Below are positions 50,885-62,677 of a DNA stretch of 64,000 nt, in pieces (positions within the stretch are counted from its first letter, which is position 1; each line of letters begins with the position of its first letter). The position numbers and the translations under genes were made by a program. The DNA comes from Spirodela intermedia. Lineage: Eukaryota > Streptophyta > Magnoliopsida > Alismatales > Araceae. The stretch is taken from assembly GCA_902729315.2 (NCBI GenBank), contig LR746271.1:3742001-3806000 (forward strand), in the 5' to 3' direction. Below the pieces are notes generated by a model that saw nothing but the letters and a program-made list of their open reading frames with translations, was not told the DNA's origin and did not search any database.

Positions 50885-53800
50885 CTAATCTGAATGTCCG
50901 GCATCCGAGAGAGGAAACATGATCTCATGGGTCCGCCAGAGGGGGAAGCTCCTCCTCAGGACTTCATCCAAAGCTCTAACATACTCTTCCCACGCCACCA
51001 TGGCGTTTCGGAGGCCTGCCAGGTCAAACCCATTTGACCAGACGTCATCTCCGGTGGCTGAGCCGAGGACTGGGTCTGCGGCCTGGGGATCGCCCGGGCC
51101 CACAACTGGGGAACGGCTGCTTGTTCTCTCTACCGGGGAGGGGCAGAGGGCCCTGCCGGGTGCAGGGTCTTCTCGGCCTTGTTCTTTCACACCGGATGTC
51201 TTCCAGCTGTAGAATTGCACAATCTGTTCATAAGATAGAAGCCAACAACCCAATTAAATAAGATCAAACGCCACTACAGGGCGAGACAGTCTCCTTGTTA
51301 AAGATAACACAGCGGGGGAAGCTCCTCTTAGGTGCCACTCATTCCTCGCTCTCTCTGTCCCCACTCTCTCCCTCTCTCGCTCTACATATATATACACCTG
51401 AATATCTACCCATTTCTGCACATATCAAACAACCTATATATATATATATATATATATATATTACTATCGTCCTACCTATCCCTCTCTGCATCTATATACC
51501 TATCTTCTCTCTCAACCAATCAAGATATTTATCTATGCCTATCATCCTCTCTGTTTCTCCATCCACCTATCTTTTCTAGCTATCCATCTATATGCAAATC
51601 TATCTTCCCTCTCTATTCTATCTCGATGGCCGGAAGTGTCAGTCAGCCATAGAGTTTTCTATGCCTTTGTCTTCCAGTTGTAGAATTCTAAAATATTCTA
51701 AGAATAGAACCCAAGAGGACAGTCCAATAAGATCCAAATCGAGTGGGTTGGATCTGCGAATTCAGCAGCAAAATATCAACCAAACCAGGTTGATTTTGGG
51801 GATTTTTTTCTTTTGGGGGTTGGGAGGGGAAGGGGAGACTGGGGGGAGTGATCTGAATCCTAAACTTCCCAGCCAAAGTTGGATCGAGCAGGGGGAGTGC
51901 CAAATTTTTCCCAAAATATAAATCATGATGCCCAGAAAGAATCCAAGCAATTAGATCAATCAATTACCATAGGAAAAAAAAGGGTAGATTCAGATCACAA
52001 AGAGTTATGAAACATAGCATCCATCGTCTATAAATCTTGCAGGTTTAGAGATAATACCTGGAGAGCATGCAAGATGTTGCGAAACTCAGCATCGAATATC
52101 TCTTTTCCTTTTCCAAGTTGCAGAGGTCCCATTAGTTGCTCGAGAGGATCATCTGACAAAACTGTTGATGCCAGGGGGTAAATATTACATCCTAAAATGT
52201 GTAATCTTCCCCACCGAATGTCGAACCCTGATCCCTGGTGAGGAAACCAGTACATGCTATTGGGTGCCGGGATTGGCAGGGTTGGACGAGGGCTAGTTTC
52301 CCCATTTTCTGGTGATCTTTCAGAGAGAAGAGAGATAAGCTTGGCGTCCTCATCATGGGTTTTATCACGGGTGAACCATAGAGTTAAAGTAAGCCTTTCT
52401 CCATCAATAACCTGACACGAGGCAAGATAATGTTATTGCGTAGTGATATGCCTCTTCTACTTTAGCAGCATTAACAATTAAAGAAACATCAGGAGAAAGG
52501 ATAATCTCACAGGTAAGTTCCACTTCGGCAATAGAAAAATCGATTGAGTGCAGAAACAATAGCAGAAAATGACAACGCAAGCAGAGTTCCTTGGTCCCCA
52601 AAATATAATTTACAATAAGAGAAAACTACACGATGATCCATCGAAGGGGGAAAGGGGGGCCGTACCTCATCTACAGAGTGAATATTTTGACTATCGGCTG
52701 TATAGATCACTGCATCCTGAGACGGTACTATGTCAGAAGCCATTTGAGATTAATATCACATTTACGTCACTAATAATAATAATGAAACCAAACCCCATAG
52801 GTGGATAGAGACATTGATCGTATCTAGCATAAGATCAGTCAACTAGGACAAGGAAGAAACTGAAGGAAGATTAAACCCACAGGTAGAAGATCTTACGCCA
52901 GCATGAGGAATTATGGAGTCTGGCGACCCATCCTTGAAATGGAAAATGCCGCCTGTAAAATCCTTCCCACAGCTATTCAGGTAGCAGACTGCCTTTCAAT
53001 CCCATGAAAAAAGTAGAAATGAACCTCAGGGTTGCGAAATGCTCAAAAAGAACATACCAGAAACGATTAATCACCCAGTAGAGGAAGAAGAGGAAATGAA
53101 ATTAGATTTACAGTTTCCTAACCATTTCAAACGTTTTGCGTTTCACTATTAAATAGGAGATATAAGTTTTGAAGATGACTTGATATATAATCATTAGTTA
53201 TAAAGGTTTTCTACCCGTCTATAGATACTATTAAAAAAAATCCACAAGAAAAATTGTTTGACAATAAAAATAGTAAGAAAACACACCGCAAAATCTCGTT
53301 GCTTTAGATAAGGCCTGTTGTCATCACTGTGCCATCCAATGCTTGCTCCCTTACACCAACTATATCGAAAATGTCATTTATTCGCGATAATGGCATCATC
53401 AAAGGAATCCAATGCATCTAGAGAACTAGGGCTCATCTTGCAGAAGCAATTATTATTGGTCAGAGATGGCTAAACATGGCCTGTAGTCCTCTAAGTGTGG
53501 TTCCTGACAAGCTATTTCAAACACAGGCATTTGATAAACATGAGTGGTCTTGGATGAAATGCAACCCTATGAGCTCTCTCTGTCATTCACAGCCATGTAG
53601 ACGAATGGCATGAAATTTCAAGTGGCAGCAACTGAGGAGGGTGTATTCGAGGTAAAATCGTTGATTGGAAAATATTTCATAAGATGAAATGATAAAAAAA
53701 AAAGCTACCTTAAAAGAATCTGGTGATGATAAAAACCTAATTTCTCACCTGACAAGGCCAGTGAATTCCACGAAGAGCTCGAACTCGCACCCGAAGCGCT

Positions 53801-54216
53801 CCTCCACCTTCTCTCTCAGCCGCTCTGCGCGCACCAATCCAGGAACGTCCAAGGCAATCCTAAATCAGCGGGAGATACCGAAATGGAGGGACGGAAGAGC
53901 AGGTAGGAGCGTCCCCATCGGCGAGGAACAAACCTCTAACGGGGACGAAGGGGACGACGAGGTGAGCGCAGCCGGTGGCGATAAGGTGCGACAGGGTGGT
54001 GGAGAGGACTCCAGGCCTGTACCCCACCGCGCAGCAGCTCCGGTGTATGAACTCCAGCTCCTACACAGAACACTAGATGATCCATGGCCCCGAAATGGGA
54101 CTGGACATGACCAGGATGAGCAGGATCAGCAAGAGCCGCACCTTGCAGAGGCTCTGCGGAAGGAAACCAGGCAACAGGAGGCGGGGATGCGCCTCCCCTT
54201 CCCCTTCCGGCGGCAT
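50885..54216 (-). CDS. Prolyl-4-hydroxylase-like 2OG-Fe(II) oxygenase
   Basis: Dioxygenase of the P4H-alpha catalytic fold, using 2-oxoglutarate, O2 and Fe(II); the substrate is unknown. Eight exons (minus): 54216-54142, 54060-53934, 53824-53749, 53359-53287, 52992-52897, 52716-52666, 52411-52058, 51223-50885; 1191 bp, 396 aa, all phases close. Iron ligands are the HSD box (H103, D105) and the distal H162 in NIHSVDE; R172 in GERLTLTLWF binds 2-oxoglutarate ten residues later, the usual spacing. GGIFHF and DAVIYTAD are the standard strands between them. The N-terminus ELEFIHRSCCAVGYRPGVLSTTLSHLI matches a conserved plant group of unknown role. The last exon (113 codons) is a variable linker ending in an amphipathic segment. 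Intron 7 holds a (TA)n tract at 51435-51461. No clear signal peptide or membrane anchor. Confidence 0.9.
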
Positions 54217-55579
54217 CCCGTGAGCCGACTCCGGCGAGCTCCGTGCCCAACCACAGCCGGGAAGCTCTGAGAGGAGACTTTCAGTCTCTCGCTCACGCCA
54301 GCAAAAACCCTGTCGCACTGATGTGGCGTTTTCCCCCTTTTTTCCTACACGTGGCAAAACGGGTCGAAGGCCACGCCGGATCGGTACATATTTTCTTTTA
54401 TATGATTATTATTTTTAATTCCAAATCTGGAAAAATGGGCCAAATTGGGCCGAATTTACCTTCTACACCTTGAGCCAAGCCAGTAGCCCAAACAAACCTC
54501 AGTAGCCCAGATAATCACTTTTTTTTTAAAAAACACCCCAAAAGAACGCCAATTTTGGCCTCCCATCACTAATGATTTTGCCCTAGTGATATTGACCTTA
54601 TGCAGTGACATCTTTTTGAGGAAGTAGTTGACTTGACCTTACATTTACATCGCGTCCAAAGGTCAAATCCACTATTAAGAAGAGTTTGAAGACATAAATA
54701 AAGTTGACCTGATTTAGGAGGCTTTTTATAAAAATAAAATTCTATCTCACTTGACCATAAAATGCGAAGAACCAATATTTTATTTATATTCAATTAAAAT
54801 ACATACAAAAATCGGATTTAATGAACACTAATCGGGTCCATGATATGAATTAATCGGGTACCCATAGTGGGTATGAAACTAATTATCAAAAAGGAGGAGG
54901 TTATCCAGTTATAACTCTCTCTCGAAACCGTTCAAATTTGGAATAAATAGTCCCTTTGTTAGATAAATTAATCGTGGTCAAATTTGGTCAAATGAGTGAG
55001 ATCATAACCGTGGAAATCCCAACCAATAAGTGGGCCCAAGTAGTCATAAAAATAATAAAATAAATAACGTGAGGTAAAAAGATGAGTAATACTGTATTTC
55101 CTAAATATAAAATAAATTGTGCTAAAGTCCCTCACAGCACGTGTCCTTTCCCTCATACCCCCCAATCTCTCTCTCTCTCTCTCTCTCTCTCTTCATTAAA
55201 TATAAAATATACGAGGGCATGAACTAGGCAGAGGAAGACGTGACCAGATCGTATTCAAGACATTTAGTATGGTTTGCCTTCTTTTTAATAAATAAATGCG
55301 TAATTGATCCTCAAAAGGAGGGAATAGTACAGAAATCTCCCCAAGCTTAGAAACATAGTCAATTTAATACATATTTTTTTATAATTGCTTTCCTTTCTCC
55401 TTCCTCACCAACTGTTGACACTGCAACAGGTCAACCCATGGTCCACATTCCACCACGTGCTCTTTGACTCACGCCGGTTGAAATGCCAACGCAAGGAGCT
55501 CGTCTCTGCAACAGGAGATTCAGGTCGAGCGCGCGCGCCTCTCTCTCTCTCTCTCTCTCTGTACAGAAGGCTTATCGGG
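54217..55579. promoter_or_regulatory. Shared upstream region of the divergent oxygenase and anthranilate synthase genes
   Basis: 1.36 kb between two start codons pointing away from each other. The oxygenase side is GC-rich; the middle is AT-rich, with TATAAAATA near 55200. CT tracts lie at 55166-55193 and, immediately before the anthranilate synthase ATG, at 55539-55560. No open frame of interest. Confidence 0.5.
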
Positions 55580-58500
55580 ATGGCAACCTCTCCCGTTTTC
55601 CGCTTCCAAATGGTGGCGCCGGGGACGGGGCGTCGGGGATGCTGGATGTCGCAGGAGAACCTGCTGAGGCCTTGCATTAATCCCCGCAGCGTCCCAGCCA
55701 CCGGAGGTAAGATTCTGGGGCTCCTTCTCTTCGAAATTTTGCTCCTGTTTCTCGCCGTTTAGTGTGTCAACGCAACATCCGTTTTTCCGCCTGATTGTCG
55801 TTTTTCTAACTTTCTTAGGGCATGTTAATGGAGGTCTGGCTTGCGCGAGGCGGAGTACTATCGGCCCGAGAGCAATGCGGGCCTTGCTCACGGGGACGGA
55901 GGGAGAGACGGGGGTTTTGACCGGCGGGAGAAATCCGATCATCGTGATTGATAACTATGATAGCTTCACGTATAATCTCTGCCAGGTATGCGCTCCCCCC
56001 CCTTCCCCAGTTCTTAATGGTTTGGTTTATACATCTATCAACATGGAAGAAACGGGCGGTGATCCGGACGGAATCTTTGCTAATTGACGAATCGTTTTTT
56101 TTCCTCTGCTGCTCTGATTTTACTCTGAATTACTTTTTTCCGAACAGAAAACGATTATTTAATTAATTTGAGCTTTTATCTACAAGATTTTACGCTGAAT
56201 TAATCAGAACACAAGGCCTAAAATTTCAGTATGAAAGGCCATCAATAGGTATCTCTTCCTTTTTTTTCTTGCCTTTTACATCTCTATGCTGCTCTTTTAA
56301 TCTCCTCTACGTGCTCCAAAGACCTGGTAAGAGAATCATCTTGCTGGAATTAAGTTTCGACGCCTCCTTTAAGTCATCTGGAATTTGCCTAATAGATTAG
56401 CTGTAATTTCACGAAATTCCCCTGGTGATCCTGAATGGACCATGTTTTTAGATTTACGACCTGGACCATTTCTTCTGGTATACGGGGACCTGTCCTTTTG
56501 ATCCAGTGATAAATGGCACGACTCTCTCCAGTATTTATAGTTCCAACTTCAATACATGTGGTGTGTAGAGTGGTTGCCATGCATATCTACCCTGAGACCA
56601 GGGGGTTGCATGTTTGGGCAGCCTGAGACTCGAATGGTATTCATAGCTACTCTCGAGCAGAGAAATTACGTTTTCAGGCAGGCATGGGAGTCGAATGACA
56701 TGAGGGAATTGTGATAACTCTCGTTTACCTGGAGTTCACCTGAAGAAGTTGGTATCCTCGTCCAAAGTTTTTTGGAAACAGAGCCTTCAAAATTTCTTCA
56801 CAGAGAGGTCCATCTCCACAAACGTTTCAATTAGGATCAAACATATCACTAGTGTTTGTCGCATCATTTGAGCTGGTTTTTTTTTGGTTAGATATCATCT
56901 ATCTAGCTCCTTAGAGGATTGCATTTCACTCAATCAAGTTTTAGCAGGATCACGAGTGTCAGTGCTAATGGTTACTGAAAATTGATTTGGATCTATAAAT
57001 CATCTTCAGGGTAACGATTAGAAGTTGTTTATTTACTTGCACCGATCATTGCTTGGGTTGAATGTTATCTTCTTTTATTAAAAAGTTTCTAATGATGCAG
57101 TATATTGGAGATTTGGGGGCTGATTTTGAAGTCTATCGCAATGACGAGCTCACAGTGGAAGAAGTGAAAAGGTGCTCTCCTCATTTCCTGGCAAAAGGGC
57201 TCTTTGCATCCTTTGTCATATTACTCTGTTACAGTAGATTAATTCCATTGCTTCAATCGCATCTATAAATATGTTGCAATTGTTGTTGCTGTTCTCTCCG
57301 TAGGAAAAACCCGAGAGGCATTCTAATCTCCCCTGGACCTGGTGAGTTTCTTCCTACTCTAGATTATTTCTGATATTCTAAAGCAGACCCTATAATTTTC
57401 CTGTCCCGAGGGAATGATTCCCAATAATCTCATTCAGATTCCGTAATCTACTTTCTCTTCCCCTTATCTGTGCAGGTACGCCCCAAGATTCAGGGATTTC
57501 CCTGCAAACGGTTCTAGAACTTGGTCCTTCTATTCCCCTGTTTGGGGTCTGTATGGGGCTGCAGTGCATTGGAGAAGCCTTTGGAGGTGGGTTGCTGGTT
57601 GTTCTTGGGTATTAATCTGCCTGTTGTACGAAGAGTTTTCAGACTTCACTTCCTGCAGGAAAGATCGTCCGTTCCCCTTATGGCGTGATGCATGGGAAAA
57701 GCTCTCCAGTGTTCTACGACGAAAAGGGAGAGGATGGCTTGTTTGCTGGTCTCTCAAAGTGGGTATTTATTTATTGATAATACTATAATTTAAGCTTTCA
57801 ATTATAAATTTATTACTTGAATTGTTTCACCGTTTATGGATTCTTGATTTTTATTTTATTTGGAAATGATTCTGATAAATATTATACTGAAGCATGATTC
57901 CCTGTTAATTTTTTTATTTATTAATGTTACTGGAATTTTCTTTGGAAATGGGTGTGACGATAAGGGTTAGATTGAAGCATTTAATTTATAAATAGACTTT
58001 GGGAGGTTCTAAACCCTAAGGATGTTATATCTCCTTGTAACGAAGAACCATCAAGATCTGGCAATGTACTGATTGTTCTTGGTTATTCAGTAATTAAAAA
58101 ATGGAGAAATATTCCGATTTCCAATACGATGATACTCTTGGGATTGGATCATATGGGTTTTGAGTTTCTACTTTGATTGGAAAAAAAATAAAAATTGAAC
58201 TGGCGTTATATTCCTGTATTAGATTAGGAGGAATAGAGCCCCAGAATGTCTCACTTTCAAACTCTGGCTCATTAAATGGAGACCCATTTATGCATTGACT
58301 AAGCTTGATAATTCCGGAATAAATCGGAGAATATTTCTGATTTCCATCTAATCATCATTTTTCTTCCCTGTTCGTATTGCATCTTATGGCTGATGAGTTG
58401 CTCATTCGATTAACAAAATAGGGCTCTGGGGATTGAACGGTTTGTTGTTTTTCTGCAGCCCGTTCACTGCTGGCCGATACCACAGCCTTGTGATTGAAAA

Positions 58501-58947
58501 TGATACCTTTCCTCAAGATTCTCTTGAGATCACGGCGTGGACAGAGGATGGGTTGATCATGGCTGCCCGCCACAAGATCTACAAGCATATCCAGGTTTGA
58601 CCTTCATCTGTTGACTTTGACAAGATTCATCTGGAAATGATCAACCATCATCGGATCTTATCCTTGATCATATGCTGATGCTCTACAATAACCATCTCGA
58701 CATTGAAAGGACACCAATTCTTGGCCAAAATCTGCCTTCATCTCTCTCTCTCTCTACCCATCTGGGTTTCTCCTTTCCACATGATCTTGACGACCAATTC
58801 CTGTCTCATAACCCGGAAGTGTATGTGTTCTACGACTTGCAGGGGGTCCAGTTCCATCCGGAGAGCATCATCACGACAGAGGGCAAGAAGATGGTCCACA
58901 ATTTCATTAAGCTGATCGAGAGATTGGAGTCTGGAGTTAGGGACTGA
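55580..58947 (+). CDS. ASB: Anthranilate synthase beta subunit (glutamine amidotransferase), plastid
   Basis: Supplies ammonia from glutamine to the alpha subunit in the first committed step of tryptophan synthesis, in the chloroplast. Eight exons: 55580-55706, 55819-55985, 57101-57171, 57304-57341, 57476-57586, 57659-57758, 58459-58594, 58843-58947; 855 bp, 284 aa, phase continuous. Residues 1-80 or so are Ser/Arg/Gly-rich without family similarity and fit a transit peptide. The class I GATase domain starts at NPIIVIDNYDSFTYNLCQ (81-98). Catalytic triad: C160 in GVCMGLQC, and H255 and E257 in FHPESI. GTPQDSG and HGKSSPV are characteristic of the TrpG type, distinguishing it from plant carbamoyl-phosphate synthase or GMP synthase. 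The alpha-subunit gene is not in the window. Confidence 0.96.
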
Positions 58948-59919
58948 TACCCAGAGCTCCCCCAGTGCTTGACCAGACGGTGCTCGATTTTATTTTTTTC
59001 CCAAAAATGGAAAATTCAACTCCAGGCCAGGTGGCCAAAGGGTATGGTTTCTTTTCTATCAGAGGAGGGCCTCTGGAGGCCTTCCATGGTGGTGTCGGTG
59101 TTCCTCCCGTTTGTGCCTGTCTTCCATGGTGGTGTGGCCCCACAAGCCCGAGCCTGTGCCTGGCCCGGCCCGGATTTTTCGGGCCTGGGCTGGGCTTCAA
59201 TAGAGTTTGTTTGGGCCGGAGGCCATTTATATGGTGATGGCCCAGTGTGGATTTGGGCCCTGTGCTCGGACTGGGCCCGTTGACGGTCTTGTAGATTTCT
59301 CTCTTCGTGAATGTTCTAGACGTGGTTTTTAATGGGCTCGGGCATAGGCTCCGTTGGGGCAGGTAGCCCATTTTCCATCGGAAAAAAAAGGATTTAATTT
59401 ACAAAGAAATCCGAAATAAATCCAAACAAGCCCGACAAAATATTTAGTTTAAAATAAAATAAACCTCATAAACTCAATATTAAATGAACTGGCCTGTTAG
59501 AGCACATTGAGGACATTTTTTTCCTTTGACTAGCCTAAGATAATGAAAACACCACTCGTATTTTCATCATAAAATATAAATAATTAAAGGGTTAATTAGG
59601 TTTAGGTCCCTACACTATCTCCTTAGGTCCAAGTAAAATAATTAAGAAAAAAGGGGGCTGAACCCCAAAATCAGGAGGTTTTCAGGGCCATAAGACTCAT
59701 CACCCCAAGAAAGCAACATACAGCTGTTTTTCTATTTTATCCAGGGAAGAAAAAAAATACAACTGGGGACCGCTCACCGCCTCTCGCAGTAACCCCGAGG
59801 GCAGAAAAATTATTTTACATTATTTATGGATTTTCTGCACCGGTAGGTCCCTGTATCGCAGGGGCTTGCTCTCAGATCGTCGGCGAGTAGATGATGTCGG
59901 AGAAGATGGAGTCCTGGCT
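58948..59919. other. Convergent 3' region between ASB and the methyltransferase
   Basis: Probable 3' UTRs of both genes. GC-rich stretches with repeated GGGCC and GGGCCTGGG-like words (59130-59280) give unrelated open frames in several phases. I treat these as noncoding, since none starts or ends like a known protein. AT-rich to the right. Confidence 0.45.
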
Positions 59920-60821
59920 CTAGCCCTCTGTGAGGGTCGCCGGCGTTCTGGGCTTGCCGGCGATCATGAAGGACGGGAAAGTCACCTCCCTGATGAGCGA
60001 CGGTCCGCCCCAAGCCTTCTCCAGCTCCTCCATGATCTCCGGCGTCAACAAGTCGACCCCTTGTTTCTTGGCGGTGTTCAAGGGGGACCAGGACCGCATC
60101 AGCTGGAGAATCCCCTCGAAGGAGGCTTCCGTCTTCATCTCGAGGGCCACTGGCTGGCCTTCGGCGCCCACACCCACGCTGTCGAAGGGGAAAGGGAGGC
60201 TCCTGTATTCCTCGGCGACGAGGCGGATATTGGGGTTGCAGAAGGGCAGCGTCGTGTCGACGAATCTCCGTACTATGGGGTCGAAGGAGGGGCAGACGCG
60301 AATTAACCCGTAGCTCCAGACGGCCACCACGCCGCCGGGCTTCCTGAGGACGCGCTCCACCACGGGGTAGAACTTCTGGAGGTCGAACCAGTGGACGGCT
60401 GTGGCGACGGTGACCAGATCGACGGAGCTCTCCCCGCCCAGTAGCGCCACCAGGTCGTCCTCCGGCATGGAGATGGGCGTGTGGAGGTACCGGATCTTGG
60501 GGTGCGGCGCGGCCTGCTTCAATTGGCCCTCGCTCACGTCTGTAGCGACGACTCTGTCGTAGTGGTCGGCCAGCTGCTCCGCCGCCGTCGACAGGAAACG
60601 GGTGGATGTGTGAGAGGTGGGGCGGGGAGAATTCGGCGGAGGGGGGAGCGTAAGGGGCGAAGGGGACTTACGCCGACAGCGGCCTGGCCGTTGCCCGTGC
60701 CGGCGTCCCACGCCACGCCGTGATGTTGGGTGAGGGCGGCGAGTCGATCGAACCACTCCCTCGGGTACTTCGGCCTAATCTTTGCGTAGATCTCCGCCTG
60801 CGTCTCGAAAAGGTCCGCCAT
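59920..60821 (-). CDS. Class I SAM-dependent methyltransferase (Methyltransf_11 type)
   Basis: 267 aa in two exons: 60821-60672 and 60573-59920. The ATG at 60821 (MADLFETQ) is the first Met; the codon nine bases earlier in the frame is GTG. Motif I WDAGTGNGQ (38-46) binds AdoMet. VVATDVSEGQL is the acidic loop after strand 2, and DLVTVATAVHWFDLQKFYPVVERVLRKPGG is the motif II to III region typical of small plant and fungal methyltransferases related to the UbiE/trans-aconitate group. The methyl acceptor cannot be told. Exon 2 has a tandem NAGNAG acceptor (GAGCAG at 60579-60574), so a one-residue (Gln) splice variant is possible. On the sense strand the leader is a GA tract (60838-60867). Confidence 0.9.
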
Positions 60822-60832
60822 GATCTCCACCT

Positions 60833-60872
<40 letters not shown>

Positions 60873-62116
60873 TCACAGAAAGCGAGCCTTACGGACCTCG
60901 GAGTCCTTGGTAATTTATACGAGCAAGTTAGTACAAAAATAATGCACAGTTTCTCTCTCTCTCTCTCTCTCTGCGTAAAAAGGAAGGAAGAACATCCATC
61001 AGAAGAATAGGTAGATCAGAAAGCCCACCACCATGAACTATCAGAAAACTCGTGGAAGACTCGCGCCTCCTGCCCGGGCGGAAATCTTAGTAGAAGAGGT
61101 TGCATGTCTCTCCACAGAGCACAAGGTTGAGTCATAGAGCATACATGCCACATGACATGATAAGTGACTAGGACACAATATTCAGTACCCGCTTCTAAAT
61201 GGTCCTCTTCACATAGATGATTGCATAGATAAGTTTCTCAACAAGCTTAGAACAACAGATAAACGACCAAATGGAGTAGATGAACATCATGTCGAAGAAT
61301 CACATATAACATTATGTGGCGCTACTCAATTATCTTAGAACCTCTACCAAAGTTTGGGAGCGAGATAGTTGCTAATAAAGCTGATGACATGATGTCAACT
61401 ACTAACCCAAGTAAGTCAAGTTTTGATGCATGTACACACCATGTTAAATGAGAAAACCACAAAGAATGATAGGAGCTATTTCAGATAATGAAGCACAAAG
61501 GATGATACTAGGGTATAGTGCCACACTTCAATACGTCCTTTGGGTTGGTGGTGTAGGTAGACAAGCTAGTATATCACCTCAACCTCCCTAGAAGGCTAAT
61601 GATTCGTTATGTTTCTCCACATGTCACTCATAAGTGACTTGTGGTTGATGAAAATGACATAGAGCACAATTTTCCTTAACAAACACCACTGACTATGCAT
61701 GCTTAGCGCACCAAGAAAGAATTGGCCATTTCAAGACGAATTGTCACAATTACCTCACACTCGAGGAGAATACGACTCATGAGCACATGTGTAGGACCTC
61801 ATTCATAGGTACATTGACTAATCCATCAACAATAATGTTGTAATTGCTGCATGGGGGGAGGCACTATGTGACACTATCAATATGAACCTACCCGTGTAGG
61901 TTCACATGTATTGCCATAGATGAACATTGCATGGTACATGCATAATTCTGTTGGACAACATTAGGATGGAATAACATGACGTAGCACCATATGATGTGGT
62001 GTCGCATGAGGAAGGTACTACACATTGGTAGGTAGTGGATGCGTAGGTAAGGGGACGAGGAGTCACCATGCCAAGGCATGCAATGTAACATGACGATGAG
62101 CAGTCACTATCCTTAA
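60822..62116. other. Intergenic region, methyltransferase upstream flank
   Basis: CT tracts at 60838-60867 and 60952-60972 lie in or near the methyltransferase leader. From 61070 to 62100 the composition is even, with no usable frame. An 8-bp perfect hairpin GAACCTAC-CCGT-GTAGGTTC sits at 61884-61903. It may be decayed transposon sequence, but no terminal structure was found. Confidence 0.4.
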
Positions 62117-62326
62117 GTGCGTGGTTTGGTAGACAGGGAAGATCTACCTTTTAACAGGAAAGAGATCACTCCTTCCCAAAAGAAGCTGCCTGTTCCTGCA
62201 TTATATAAGCTGCTCTACGAGAGAGGGCTTCTTGTTGGCACTGGTGGAGTGAAAAGGGTAAGTCAGACTGACAAGGCTACGACAAAAGTTCTTCAGCATT
62301 TTGCATTATTGCCAGCAAAGATGTAG
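62117..62326 (+). other. Exon-like orphan coding segment
   Basis: A 69-codon frame with coding-like composition (EDLPFNRKEITPSQKKLP, LYKLLYERGLLVGTGG) opens after a TGGTAG acceptor-like site at 62126. It meets a perfect GTAAGT donor at 62259 after VKR. The open frame continues to a TAG before a GA tract. I do not recognise the protein. It could be an exon of an unseen gene, a captured gene fragment in a transposon, or chance; no partner exon was found nearby. Confidence 0.3.
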
Positions 62327-62371
62327 AGAGAGAGAGGGAGAGAGGGAGAGAGGGAGAGAGAGAGAGAGGGG
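62321..62371 (+). repeat. (GA)n/(GGGAGA)n tract
   Basis: About 50 bp of GAGAGAGGGAGAGAGG, ending in a G run, between the orphan segment and the 3' end of the G-protein gene. Confidence 0.9.
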
Positions 62372-62677
62372 GGGCACCGTGTGGCCCTTTTTCTCCCCTC
62401 CCCTCCACAAGGTCCATCGATCACAAATCATTCACGCCATTAACAAGAAAAAATAAAATTGCAGGCTCTCCAGTTGTACACAGACCCTGATGAAACATTA
62501 CACACCACCTCGGCCATCACTGTGTCCAAAAGCAGCCAAAGACAGCCAAGAACGACCCCCCCACCCCCACCTCCCTGAGGACACATGGAGTCTGGAGTAG
62601 GGAAGAGGGAGATGAAAGAACCCGCCGCCGCCCTGCCACCGCCGGGAGGGAGGGGTGGGGGGCGGTGGCGGCCAGGT

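Noticed and set aside
53689-54270. 193-codon plus-strand frame across the oxygenase 5' exons
   Set aside because: It has no family resemblance and opposes three well-supported exons on the minus strand.
55201-55215. Candidate second P1BS near ASB (AAATATAC)
   Set aside because: The first base is A, not G, so it does not fit GNATATNC.
58965-59371. Overlapping open frames on both strands after ASB
   Set aside because: Repeated GGGCC words keep several frames open; none resembles a protein family, so this is treated as 3' flank.
59866-60313. Plus-strand frames across the methyltransferase
   Set aside because: Antisense shadows of the methyltransferase; no start context or known domain.
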